Part shown: positions 8,249 to 14,402 of the stretch, piece after piece
Numbering within the stretch: the stretch's first letter is position 1
Layout of the letters: every line of letters starts with the position of its first letter
Source of the DNA: a virus
DNA length: 62,928 nt
Virus record (IMG/VR): IMGVR_UViG_3300048004_000231
Coordinates: 1 to 62,928 of that record
Direction: 5' to 3' (one strand)
Notes under the pieces: model-generated
Databases searched by the model: none
What the model was told of the DNA's origin: nothing
What the model saw: the letters and a program-made list of their open reading frames with translations, nothing else
Program-made: the position numbers and the translations under genes

Positions 8249-8856
8249 TAGTGAAATATTAATCCTACTTTTTTGTTTTTACTAAACCATTTTGTTGCAA
8301 ATAAATCTACTTTGCTTGCATTTACAAACCCAGCGCGGTCTAGCTCTTGCTCTGATTTGAATATTTTAGTAAATCTATCCTGCTCATAATCAATCATATG
8401 CACTTGTTTACCTGCATTACTGAATATAATATCGTAGTTGCTAGGCAGATCGGTTTTGTGTACTAGATCAACCATATTAGTGTACGAATAAAACTTGACG
8501 TCGGGGTTGTGTATAGCAACCGTTATCCACTTTTTTAGATATGCGCCGGAATAATAATCACCGCTATCATGGACACGTACGTAATCGGGTTTCTTACGTT
8601 TTATTTCAGCATTCATTGCATCTACAAATCTGTCTGTTTTGCTTAGCTCATAGCGCTTTTCAAAAGCAGGTTTCACATTGCTCCAGATATATGCGCCTTT
8701 CTTAGCATAACAAAACTTTACACAGTCTTTAGCCATTGGGCATGTAAGTTTACCGCTGGCTGATTTGTATGCAGGTATACCGAAATTGAATACCCGTACG
8801 CCAAGTTGTTTACTCGTATTTTTTAGTTTACTGTTTTGCGTTAATAAATTCATCAC
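8248..8856 (-). CDS. Gp88-like cysteine-motif protein
   Basis: A 202-residue protein of the gene product 88 family known from mycobacteriophages and other phages. The key signature is C39, C45 and C49 in a CPMAKDCVKFCYA motif, followed by RVHDSGDYYSGAYLKKW and a FYSYTN strand. The closely spaced cysteines look able to hold a metal or Fe-S cluster, but I know of no demonstrated activity. The start overlaps the DnaA-like gene by 29 bases. The family assignment is from motif memory. Confidence 0.75.
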   Translation of the reverse strand: MMNLLTQNSKLKNTSKQLGVRVFNFGIPAYKSASGKLTCPMAKDCVKFCYAKKGAYIWSNVKPAFEKRYELSKTDRFVDAMNAEIKRKKPDYVRVHDSGDYYSGAYLKKWITVAIHNPDVKFYSYTNMVDLVHKTDLPSNYDIIFSNAGKQVHMIDYEQDRFTKIFKSEQELDRAGFVNASKVDLFATKWFSKNKKVGLIFH

Positions 8857-9223
8857 TTAGTAATTGTTTTTTAAGTGCGTATAACTTATGTATTTCAGTG
8901 TGCATAAACTTTATTTGTTCGTCCACTGCTACAACGTCATTGCATCGCGTTTCTTTCATACATATTATCGTAAGCTGGTCGTATTTAGCTTGTAAATCTT
9001 TATCCCAAGCGCATTCATTTTCAAACTGTTTTAGTCCGTAAATTACTGTTGCATGGTTACGACCAACTATTTCACCGATCAGTCTCAGTGAATATTGGGT
9101 GTGTTCTTTAGCAAGTTTGTAATATAACCACCGGTTAATTACTATCTCGTGGTCACGGGACGAGGATAATATATTTACCCCCGTACCCATAACTATATCT
9201 TTAATGGTATGCAGATCTTTCAT
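8828..9223 (-). CDS. Stand-alone DnaA domain IV-like DNA-binding protein
   Basis: A 131-residue protein whose first 70 residues resemble the DnaA C-terminal domain. The segment LRLIGEIVGRNHATVIYGL corresponds to the DnaA-box-reading helix-turn-helix (GR.HATV). The AAA+ ATPase part of DnaA is absent. The C-terminal part is helical. It could bind DnaA boxes in phage or host DNA, guiding replication initiation or blocking the host origin. The fold call is fairly firm; the role is inferred. Confidence 0.8.
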   Translation of the reverse strand: MKDLHTIKDIVMGTGVNILSSSRDHEIVINRWLYYKLAKEHTQYSLRLIGEIVGRNHATVIYGLKQFENECAWDKDLQAKYDQLTIICMKETRCNDVVAVDEQIKFMHTEIHKLYALKKQLLSDEFINAKQ

Positions 9224-9492
9224 CAGTCTAGTAATACCATATAAGCTTCAGGGTTAGCACGGCGGAACCAATCTAAACCCCTACGCATTTGACTTATTAG
9301 TTTAGTGTTAGCACTAAAGCCACTCATAACAAACTCAGCTCCTTTAATAAAGTCATACATACTTAGTTCTTCCGCTGTTAACTTCATTGATTGATCAGTA
9401 TAGGGATTAGTTACTTCGCCTCCCTCATTATATATTTGTCCATCAAACCACTTAGGCAGTGGCTTCTGTGATAGTGTCGGTTTCGCGTTCAT
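9223..9492 (-). CDS. Hypothetical protein
   Basis: An 89-residue protein with a proline-rich start and a helical second half (AEELSMYDFIKGAEFVMSGF). No known family. It overlaps the acidic protein gene upstream by 41 bases and touches the DnaA-like gene downstream. Confidence 0.6.
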   Translation of the reverse strand: MNAKPTLSQKPLPKWFDGQIYNEGGEVTNPYTDQSMKLTAEELSMYDFIKGAEFVMSGFSANTKLISQMRRGLDWFRRANPEAYMVLLD

Positions 9493-9913
9493 ATCCTTTG
9501 TTTATTAGTTCTTCTTCTATTTCTTCTTTTATATCGTCTACCATACTGCCATATGATTCTTCAACAGCGTCCATAAACGGGTGCCAGTCTAGGTCGTCAA
9601 TATACATATTATAACCTTCCTGTATTGCTTCTGCAATTTCATCTGACAAATCATTTTCGTAGTAATGTACATCTTCGCTTATACATACGCTATCAGGATT
9701 GTTAGTAGCGATGAACACCTCGTAACCGTCTGAAGTGGTTTCGGAGTAGCAATAAAAATCAAAACTTTTATTTGTCCACTGATCTGATACTTCGCATTCG
9801 TAGTGTTTTTCAAGTAAATTCCACGCTTTTGTTTCGTCCATATCGTGGTATTCTAAATAGCCACGCTTTTCTAACTCACTGGTTATCAGCTCGTCGGTAA
9901 TTATTTTTTTCAT
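9452..9913 (-). CDS. Strongly acidic protein, possible DNA mimic
   Basis: By my count this 153-residue protein has 42 Asp/Glu and about 10 Lys/Arg, so it should carry a large negative charge. The acidic residues are spread along predicted helices, as in DNA-mimic anti-restriction proteins such as T7 Ocr, though no sequence similarity to Ocr is visible. It overlaps genes on both sides. The mimic role is only a suggestion from charge and from its position in the early gene bank. Confidence 0.7.
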   Translation of the reverse strand: MKKIITDELITSELEKRGYLEYHDMDETKAWNLLEKHYECEVSDQWTNKSFDFYCYSETTSDGYEVFIATNNPDSVCISEDVHYYENDLSDEIAEAIQEGYNMYIDDLDWHPFMDAVEESYGSMVDDIKEEIEEELINKGYERETDTITEATA

Positions 9914-10137
9914 TATCTATCTTCGTTAAAAATTAAATATATACTATCCCAGCTTTTTACTTCACACATATCGCAGATATAACCGAGCTGGCCTATGGTT
10001 AAGTCTACTACAAATTTATTTTCATTAAGTGCTTCCTCAGCGATTTGTGCTAAGTATGGCCACTTGTCTTTATTTTCAATTAGCTTTACTCTGTACTCAT
10101 CTTTGAGCCGCTGGTAAAGAGTTTTATATTCTTTCAT
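9913..10137 (-). CDS. Hypothetical early protein
   Basis: A 74-residue protein with a charged N-terminal helix and a CDMCEV cysteine pair. It is the first gene after the 35-bp promoter at 10142-10176, only 4 bases away, so its message has almost no leader. Function unknown. Confidence 0.7.
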   Translation of the reverse strand: MKEYKTLYQRLKDEYRVKLIENKDKWPYLAQIAEEALNENKFVVDLTIGQLGYICDMCEVKSWDSIYLIFNEDR

Positions 10138-10141
10138 CAGT

Positions 10142-10176
10142 TATATTATCTATGTTTGTCCGTGTTTAGTTTGTAA
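10142..10176 (-). promoter_or_regulatory. 35-bp early promoter, copy 1
   Basis: On the minus strand: TTACAAACTAAACACG, ten variable bases, then GATAATATA. It lies just before the gene at 9913-10137. Seven other copies have the same total length and spacing. Confidence 0.8.
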
Positions 10177-10394
10177 ATTAGTTCTCGCACACCGATCTCA
10201 ATCATTGCGTACGCTTTATCACCTGTATCTTGTATTACACCCGCGTCCAACATTTGGTTCTCAAGTATCTGCCATATATGTTCTTTAACGTACTCTTCAA
10301 CGCCGTTAACTGTTGCAGTAATACCGTCTTGATCTTCGCCGGTAATGTTGTGTTCGTGTATAGCACGTAAGGTGCTCGCCATAGCTTTATCCAT
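10146..10394 (-). CDS. Hypothetical early protein
   Basis: An 82-residue helical acidic protein with no recognised family. Its stop codon lies inside promoter copy 1. It overlaps the next upstream gene by 8 bases. Confidence 0.65.
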   Translation of the reverse strand: MDKAMASTLRAIHEHNITGEDQDGITATVNGVEEYVKEHIWQILENQMLDAGVIQDTGDKAYAMIEIGVRELIYKLNTDKHR

Positions 10395-10548
10395 CGTATT
10401 TAAATTTTAGTTTTACTGAATTAGTGTGGAATGCTTTATTATATTCCATTTGCAGTGTTCCCGCTTCTTTAGCATTGTCTGCCTCATCTATTACTTCTCC
10501 TTTGTATATCAATTGATACACACCTGTTTTATTATACTTTACTCTCAT
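10387..10548 (-). CDS. Hypothetical small protein
   Basis: A 53-residue basic protein starting MRVKYNKTGVYQLIYKGEVI, probably a small beta-hairpin fold. The frame stays open to 10602, but the ATG at 10548 is preferred: it gives a natural N-terminus and an overlap of only 17 bases with the upstream gene. Confidence 0.6.
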   Translation of the reverse strand: MRVKYNKTGVYQLIYKGEVIDEADNAKEAGTLQMEYNKAFHTNSVKLKFKYDG

Positions 10549-10858
10549 ATATATATTCTTTAAAAGCAAACAATAGTGCGGCGCTGTTTGCATTACCGCC
10601 AATAGACCACGTGTCTAATTCATATTCAGTGTACTCAGCATCATATGTTTTCCAGTCATATATGGTGAATATTTCACCTTCAAACTCCATAATCCACTCG
10701 TATTGTACTTTATCATCACCCGACCCAATTACGGTCGGCTTACCTAGTTTAGTTACTAAGTCTCGGTAGTATATACCGTCTAGGCTACCTATCTTAAAGG
10801 TACCGTTTGCTACGTCGGTGTCGTTTTCAAACACCTGGAACTGCTCTTTTGTTGTCAT
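10532..10858 (-). CDS. Hypothetical protein
   Basis: A 108-residue, acidic, aromatic-rich protein, probably mostly beta-sheet (YEWIMEFEGEIFTIYDWKTYD). No family recognised. It is the first protein gene downstream of the tRNA-like RNA at 10874-10997. Confidence 0.65.
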   Translation of the reverse strand: MTTKEQFQVFENDTDVANGTFKIGSLDGIYYRDLVTKLGKPTVIGSGDDKVQYEWIMEFEGEIFTIYDWKTYDAEYTEYELDTWSIGGNANSAALLFAFKEYIYESKV

Positions 10859-10873
10859 AATTTATAATTTTAG

Positions 10874-10997
10874 TGGACGTGGCAGGAATCGAACCCGCGT
10901 TAATGTGTCAAACATCCTTTCTGCTGCTTGCCGATTAGCAAGTTTCAACTATTCGTCATAGTCTTAGTGGGAAACACATTCTAACCATTTCACGCCC
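10874..10997 (-). ncRNA. tRNA-like / minimal tmRNA-like RNA
   Basis: The minus strand can fold into a tRNA-like end. A 7-bp acceptor pairs GGGCGTG (5') with CACGTCC (3') and includes a G3-U70 wobble, the alanine identity pair shared by tRNA-Ala and tmRNA; the discriminator base is A. The T arm is GCGGG-TTCGATT-CCTGC. Instead of a D stem there is a short loop with GGTTAG, and instead of an anticodon arm a 7-bp helix (AATGTGT with ACACATT) encloses about 60 nt carrying two smaller hairpins. This plan matches the tRNA-like domain of tmRNA (acceptor, degenerate D loop, P2 helix, T arm), but 124 nt is far shorter than a normal tmRNA and I see no LAA-type tag. No CCA is encoded (CTA follows). A tRNA with a small insertion is the alternative. 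Confidence 0.55.
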
Positions 10998-11008
10998 AGT
11001 TTAGACCT

Positions 11009-11060
11009 GCCGTGTCATCTCCTCCCTGAGTACACACGGCGACAGTCTATTTACGTCGCC
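11009..11060 (-). other. Two stacked hairpins upstream of the tRNA-like RNA
   Basis: Two perfect 6-bp inverted repeats: GGCGAC (11038-11043) with GTCGCC (11055-11060), and GCCGTG (11009-11014) with CACGGC (11035-11040). They overlap by three bases, so they would compete rather than coexist. The first includes the stop codon of the gene at 11047. They could be a terminator-like, processing or folding signal for the RNA that follows. Confidence 0.45.
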
Positions 11061-11235
11061 AAGATCGGTGCACTGCTGCACTTGTGGCTTGACTGACGAT
11101 TTGAATTGTGTTACCGGTCTTGTGTGCGATAATGGGTACGTAGCTGTACTGCTCAACGTCGGAGCAAGTTATGCATTTTTTATACCCGAGGTTTACTCGC
11201 CCGGCCGGTATTATATTGTTACAAGAGCACCGCAT
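11047..11235 (-). CDS. Small cysteine-rich (zinc-finger-like) protein
   Basis: A 62-residue protein with CSC near residue 3 and CITC near 21, enough for one zinc site. A VPIIAHKTGNTIQI segment follows. I recall this pattern from short conserved phage proteins of unknown role. Its ATG overlaps the stop of the upstream gene. Confidence 0.65.
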   Translation of the reverse strand: MRCSCNNIIPAGRVNLGYKKCITCSDVEQYSYVPIIAHKTGNTIQIVSQATSAAVHRSWRRK

Positions 11236-11432
11236 TACTTAGCAATTGAATCGGTTAAGTCGAACTCACTTATCCAAGTATAACCTTTGGCATTGAACCA
11301 AGTGGTAATGGGCTCACGTTTGTTGTGTATAGCAAAGTTTGGTGGCATTTCGCCTACTCGGAAACCGATGAAGCGTGTGTGGTTAAACTTTACTCGTGGT
11401 CGTTTACTGAACTTTGTTACTTTTATAGTCAT
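11235..11432 (-). CDS. Hypothetical early protein
   Basis: A 65-residue basic protein with no recognised family. It follows the 35-bp promoter at 11457-11491 with a short A/T-rich leader, so it heads an early transcription unit that also includes the zinc-finger-like gene and perhaps the tRNA-like RNA. Confidence 0.65.
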   Translation of the reverse strand: MTIKVTKFSKRPRVKFNHTRFIGFRVGEMPPNFAIHNKREPITTWFNAKGYTWISEFDLTDSIAK

Positions 11433-11456
11433 AATTAAGTTTTTAAATGTTACAAA

Positions 11457-11491
11457 TATATTATCGACACTCGTTCGTGTTTAGTTTGTAA
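11457..11491 (-). promoter_or_regulatory. 35-bp early promoter, copy 2
   Basis: TTACAAACTAAACACG, ten bases, GATAATATA on the minus strand; a full match to the consensus. It drives the unit starting with the gene at 11235-11432. Confidence 0.8.
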
Positions 11492-11704
11492 TTATCCTTT
11501 CTCTGTACCCATAAAACCCGGTAACTTTTCTAAAGGATTTTCACTAATTATTTCACTGTCTTTGTGCACCATCCATTCTATATTGCTTAGCTCATAGCCT
11601 TCGCGGTCTAGAAAAGCTTCGTAATCTTCACTGGCATGCTCGTGTGCCCCAACATTGTGCTGGTATACTCTACCATCTTCAAAATTTAATACTGTTATAT
11701 ACAT
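11492..11704 (-). CDS. Hypothetical early protein
   Basis: A 70-residue acidic protein, starting MYITVLNFEDGRVYQHNV, with an N-terminal beta-hairpin look. Its stop abuts promoter copy 2 and its start shares a TAATG junction with the next upstream gene. Function unknown. Confidence 0.65.
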   Translation of the reverse strand: MYITVLNFEDGRVYQHNVGAHEHASEDYEAFLDREGYELSNIEWMVHKDSEIISENPLEKLPGFMGTEKG

Positions 11705-11832
11705 TACTCTTCTTTTTTAATTATCTCTAATATCTCTTCGTAGGTTAACTGACCTATCTCGGCTTGTGTGTATCCATAGTCTAGTAAACGATTACTCAAC
11801 TGATACATCTGTTCTGCGTAATACTGATTCAT
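11704..11832 (-). CDS. Hypothetical small helical protein
   Basis: A 42-residue acidic helical protein starting MNQYYAEQMYQLSN. It overlaps both neighbours by 1-4 bases in the ATGA/TAATG manner, the main support that it is translated. Confidence 0.55.
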   Translation of the reverse strand: MNQYYAEQMYQLSNRLLDYGYTQAEIGQLTYEEILEIIKKEE

Positions 11833-11990
11833 TTGTTTAAATTTATTAGTACTTGTCTTTCTCTCATTGCTTTGTACGTGTCACTGATAAGCTCACTTCG
11901 CTGTTCACTTGTAAGACCGGCAATGTAGCTAGTGTTGTACCTTTCTTTTGCTAGCTTATGTAGGTGGTCATAATAGTTTATACGTTTCAT
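11829..11990 (-). CDS. Hypothetical small basic protein
   Basis: A 53-residue, probably helical protein rich in Tyr, Arg and Lys (starting MKRINYYDHLHKLAKE). It overlaps the next gene by 4 bases. No family recognised. Confidence 0.55.
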   Translation of the reverse strand: MKRINYYDHLHKLAKERYNTSYIAGLTSEQRSELISDTYKAMRERQVLINLNK

Positions 11991-11992
11991 AA

Positions 11993-12127
11993 TTACCTAA
12001 ATTTATCCGCTAGTTTTTTTATCTCTACTTTATCTTCGCTATCTAAGCCTTCGGTGAGGGCAGCATAGCGTTGTAATACGTGGTGTACAAATGTACAATC
12101 ACCTTCCGTTAGTTTAATTTTTTTCAT
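11993..12127 (-). CDS. Hypothetical small protein
   Basis: A 44-residue protein with balanced charge and a likely helix-loop-helix form. It overlaps the upstream gene by 4 bases and is 2 bases from the downstream one. No function assigned. Confidence 0.55.
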   Translation of the reverse strand: MKKIKLTEGDCTFVHHVLQRYAALTEGLDSEDKVEIKKLADKFR

Positions 12128-12324
12128 AACTCGTTATTTTCAATTATGTTCTCAATCTTATCTTCCATATCTATAATATCCCTAGCTAGTTCTAGTATAG
12201 TTTCAAGACCGCGCCGCTCACGGGCACTAAGGTCTACATCAACATCGCAATCGAATAGTGTATCGACTACATCTTGCATATCGTTTGAGGTATTCTCATA
12301 CCTGCAATAACTCATATTTGGCAT
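12124..12324 (-). CDS. Hypothetical acidic early protein
   Basis: A 66-residue, very acidic protein with DVVDTLFDCDVDVDLSARER followed by a long acidic helix. I recall similar MPNMSYCRYENT starts from small proteins across many bacteria and phages. It is the first gene after promoter copy 3 and begins a run of four overlapping genes. Confidence 0.65.
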   Translation of the reverse strand: MPNMSYCRYENTSNDMQDVVDTLFDCDVDVDLSARERRGLETILELARDIIDMEDKIENIIENNEL

Positions 12325-12350
12325 AGTATTGTGTTTTAAATTGTTACATT

Positions 12351-12385
12351 ATTATTATCGTTCGGTGTTCGTGTTTAGCTTGTAA
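12351..12385 (-). promoter_or_regulatory. 35-bp early promoter, copy 3
   Basis: Minus strand TTACAAGCTAAACACG (one change from consensus), ten bases, then GATAATAAT. Spacing is identical to the other copies. It drives the gene at 12124-12324. Confidence 0.75.
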
Positions 12386-12387
12386 AG

Positions 12388-12495
12388 TTATTCTTCACTT
12401 ATGTCGTCAAACTCCGCCCATTCTAAACAAACCGCACATAACTCGGGGCTTATATAGCTCGGTGATGCACCGCAGCAATTACTTACTAATTCCAT
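12388..12495 (-). CDS. Tiny zinc-finger-like protein
   Basis: A 35-residue protein with a CCGASP start and a CAVC pair about 12 residues later, followed by an acidic tail. Four cysteines in this arrangement fit a small zinc knuckle. I recall similar short proteins from marine phages. The stop ends 3 bases before promoter copy 3. Confidence 0.6.
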   Translation of the reverse strand: MELVSNCCGASPSYISPELCAVCLEWAEFDDISEE

Positions 12496-12511
12496 ATCTT
12501 TACTTATTTAA

Positions 12512-12760
12512 TTATTTTACATTTCTTTTTACCCACTCTACACAATATTGGTATCGATCAGCGGGGTTAGGTATTAACACTCTAGTATAGTACTTGTACT
12601 TACTATTAGGTGGGGTATAACTAGTTTTCTTATTGATTTGGTATAGTCGATCACCACCGTAGTCTATTCTTACATAACCCGAGGTGTAGTTTAATAAAAA
12701 CCTACCATCACTTAACGCAAACTTTAACGTACCCTTCTTACTTATATCTATTAGCTTCAT
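12512..12760 (-). CDS. Hypothetical basic early protein
   Basis: An 82-residue, beta-rich, strongly basic protein (KKTSYTPPNSKYKYYTRVLI). The YKYYTR and YKYYSQ patterns are reminiscent of the paralog pair at 13267 and 14089, but overall similarity is weak. No function assigned. Confidence 0.6.
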   Translation of the reverse strand: MKLIDISKKGTLKFALSDGRFLLNYTSGYVRIDYGGDRLYQINKKTSYTPPNSKYKYYTRVLIPNPADRYQYCVEWVKRNVK

Positions 12761-12764
12761 AACT

Positions 12765-12962
12765 CTACTTATTTATTTTATCCTCTACTTGTGTTAACAA
12801 ATCTAAGTATAGTGCTCGCATATCACTTTCACCGTCCCAATCACACTCGTCTGCTACATACTCATATATTCTCATTGCCGTACTAGCCCAACCACTTGAC
12901 TCTTTAAAATCCGCATAGTAATCAACGGTATAGGGGTCGAAATAAAACTTATATTCACTCAT
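12765..12962 (-). CDS. Hypothetical early protein
   Basis: A 65-residue acidic protein starting MSEYKFYFDPYTVDYYADF. The frame is open to an ATG at 12998, but that codon and the next methionine fall in or at the edge of promoter copy 4 (12985-13019), so the ATG at 12962 is the likely start. Function unknown. Confidence 0.65.
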   Translation of the reverse strand: MSEYKFYFDPYTVDYYADFKESSGWASTAMRIYEYVADECDWDGESDMRALYLDLLTQVEDKINK

Positions 12963-12984
12963 CTTAGTTGTTTTTAAATTCATA

Positions 12985-13019
12985 TATATTATCTTCACCG
13001 AGTCGTATTTAGTTTGTAA
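12985..13019 (-). promoter_or_regulatory. 35-bp early promoter, copy 4
   Basis: Minus strand TTACAAACTAAATACG, ten bases, GATAATATA. It overlaps the longer open frame of the downstream gene and so fixes that gene's start at 12962. Confidence 0.8.
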
Positions 13020-13099
13020 TAAAAGTAGGTACAGTGTTTAGTAGAAAAAAAGTAGGGATAGGTATAACACCACACCTCTGAGTGTAGGAAAGTTAAAAA

Positions 13100-13149
13100 G
13101 TGTGACATTAGGTAGCTAATATATTAAATATAACAGGCTAGTGTCGCAC
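13100..13149 (+). promoter_or_regulatory. 50-bp arm-core-arm promoter/operator element, copy 2
   Basis: Left arm GTGTGACATTAG, A/T core with TATATTAAATATAACA, right arm GGCTAGTGTCGCAC. The arms match as an inverted repeat at 10 of 12 positions. In the same orientation as copy 3 it would read rightward, antisense to the early genes. The near-palindrome could also act leftward or serve as an operator. No gene lies in the surrounding 13020-13266. Confidence 0.65.
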
Positions 13150-13206
13150 TATACGCTACTAATCTCTTGCTTACCGATCTGTTCTTTGCGTTACTTTACC
13201 GCACTT

Positions 13207-13241
13207 TGCTATACATATGCTATACACACTCGCGGTGAGTG
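13207..13241. repeat. TGCTATAC boxes plus hairpin
   Basis: Two TGCTATAC boxes (13207-13214 and 13218-13225) are followed by a 5-bp hairpin (CACTC/GAGTG, 13227-13241). The same arrangement occurs at 13913-13945, and a single box abuts promoter copy 8. The hairpin has no T-run, so it is not a typical terminator. The rest of 13150-13266 shows nothing I can name. Confidence 0.4.
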
Positions 13242-13266
13242 CGTTACTCCGGTAAGGTGTGAAATC

Positions 13267-13518
13267 TTATTTTACTAAGACCTCATCACCTAACTCTCTT
13301 ACAAACTTAGGTAGTGCAAAAGTTTGAGAGTAGTACTTGTACTTTTGAAAACACTTCATGTTGTCAAACCTTTCTTTACATAACTCATATACTTTGTCAT
13401 GTGAATACTTATGTACTTTACCGTCATAGTCGGTGAATGTTACTACTATTCCTTTACCTATTAGTGTTTTTCTAATGATAAATCTTTTACTTACTAATGT
13501 GTTTACTTTTGTTTTCAT
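13267..13518 (-). CDS. Early protein, paralog A
   Basis: An 83-residue basic protein starting MKTKVNTLVSKRFIIRKTL. It is about 80% identical to the product of 14089-14340 over nearly its whole length (shared TFTDYDGKVHKY and KYKYYSQTFALPKFVRE regions, with small changes). The first ATG of the frame (13539) lies next to the promoter core; 13518 is the better start. Function unknown; a basic DNA- or RNA-binding role is possible. Confidence 0.7.
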   Translation of the reverse strand: MKTKVNTLVSKRFIIRKTLIGKGIVVTFTDYDGKVHKYSHDKVYELCKERFDNMKCFQKYKYYSQTFALPKFVRELGDEVLVK

Positions 13519-13540
13519 ATTATTAGATTTTAAATTCATA

Positions 13541-13575
13541 TATATTATCTTCTTTACTTCGTATTTAGTTTGTAT
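13541..13575 (-). promoter_or_regulatory. 35-bp early promoter, copy 5
   Basis: Minus strand ATACAAACTAAATACG, ten bases, GATAATATA. It drives paralog A and contains the stop codon of the gene upstream. Confidence 0.78.
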
Positions 13576-13682
13576 TTTTCAATTTCTATATCTACTAAAT
13601 CACTTATTTGATCTTGTGTGAGGTGACTATACTCTTGTATAAAGTCAGTGTAAATTTCCTCTCTTAATTCTTGTAAGTCCAT
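13554..13682 (-). CDS. Hypothetical acidic small protein
   Basis: A 42-residue acidic helical protein (starting MDLQELREEIYTDFIQEY). It ends inside promoter copy 5. It shares a transcription unit with the 46-residue gene upstream. Confidence 0.55.
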   Translation of the reverse strand: MDLQELREEIYTDFIQEYSHLTQDQISDLVDIEIEKYKLNTK

Positions 13683-13690
13683 ATTGTTAG

Positions 13691-13831
13691 TTATTGTATT
13701 TTGTTATTAGTTTCAAGTATAGAATCAATTTCTTGTTGAGTTAGGTTAAGTACTTTTTCATTTTCAAGATAGTAGAAGAAAGCTTTTGTAATATTAGTGT
13801 AGTCAGATTGTGTTAATGTGATTGTTTTCAT
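13691..13831 (-). CDS. Hypothetical small protein
   Basis: A 46-residue protein starting MKTITLTQSDYTNITKAFF with an amphipathic helical second half. It is the first gene after promoter copy 6. No family recognised. Confidence 0.58.
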   Translation of the reverse strand: MKTITLTQSDYTNITKAFFYYLENEKVLNLTQQEIDSILETNNKIQ

Positions 13832-13848
13832 ATTATTTGTTTTACATT

Positions 13849-13883
13849 TATATTATCTAAGTAAGGTCGTGTTTAGTTTGTAA
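13849..13883 (-). promoter_or_regulatory. 35-bp early promoter, copy 6
   Basis: Minus strand TTACAAACTAAACACG, ten bases, GATAATATA; a full match. It drives the genes at 13691-13831 and 13554-13682. Confidence 0.8.
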
Positions 13884-13912
13884 AAGATCTTACAAGTAGA
13901 GTACGGTGAAAA

Positions 13913-13945
13913 TGCTATACGCGTTGCTATACACGCCTCCGGCGT
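13913..13945. repeat. TGCTATAC boxes plus hairpin
   Basis: TGCTATAC at 13913-13920 and 13925-13932, followed by a 5-bp ACGCC/GGCGT hairpin (13933-13945). It repeats the arrangement at 13207-13241 and lies upstream of promoter copy 6. Confidence 0.4.
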
Positions 13946-13963
13946 TATGCCTTCGGCTTTGTA

Positions 13964-14089
13964 TCAGACCCTGAAGTTAGGATCCGTGATCAAGCTTACG
14001 ATAGCGAACACTATCCCTGAACCCGCCAGGGCCAGATAAGCACCGATGACTGCACCAGTGATTATCTGCTTGTGACTGAAGCGACGCAT
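13964..14089 (-). CDS. Small single-pass membrane protein
   Basis: A 41-residue protein with a basic N-terminus (MRRFSHKQ) followed by one hydrophobic segment of about 25 residues (ITGAVIGAYLALAGSGIVFAI). It should insert in the inner membrane with its N-terminus inside. It is coupled to paralog B by a TAATG junction. It could be a host-membrane effector or superinfection factor; this is speculative. Confidence 0.6.
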   Translation of the reverse strand: MRRFSHKQIITGAVIGAYLALAGSGIVFAIVSLITDPNFRV

Positions 14090-14340
14090 TAGATTACGTC
14101 TGCTTTATCCATTTCACGTACGAACTTAGGTAGCGCGAATGTTTGTGAATAATACTTGTACTTCTTGAAGCAGTTCATATTATCGAAGCGCTCTTTGTGG
14201 TACTCATACACTTTATCGTGATTGTACTTGTGTACTTTGCCATCGTAGTCCGTGAAGCTTACGATTACTCCCTTACCGATTAAGGTCTTGCGGATGATGA
14301 ATCTTTTACTAATTAACGTGTTTACTTTATTCTTACTCAT
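14089..14340 (-). CDS. Early protein, paralog B
   Basis: An 83-residue basic protein, about 80% identical to paralog A (13267-13518). It follows promoter copy 7 with a short A/T-rich leader. Codon choices differ a good deal between the two copies, so the duplication is not recent. Confidence 0.7.
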   Translation of the reverse strand: MSKNKVNTLISKRFIIRKTLIGKGVIVSFTDYDGKVHKYNHDKVYEYHKERFDNMNCFKKYKYYSQTFALPKFVREMDKADVI

Positions 14341-14367
14341 AATTGTTATATTTAATTGTTTTACATT

Positions 14368-14402
14368 TATATTATCTACTATACTTCGTGTTAGGCTTGT
14401 AA
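14368..14402 (-). promoter_or_regulatory. 35-bp early promoter, copy 7
   Basis: Minus strand TTACAAGCCTAACACG (two changes), ten bases, GATAATATA. It drives paralog B and the membrane protein, and contains the stop of the gene at 14391. Confidence 0.75.

Noticed and set aside
10874-10997. attP site copied from a host tRNA 3' end
   Set aside because: The 5' acceptor strand is also present and pairs fully, and no integrase exists in the genome.
12963-12998. Upstream start for the 12765 gene
   Set aside because: The codons fall at or in promoter copy 4, so they would precede or coincide with the transcription start.
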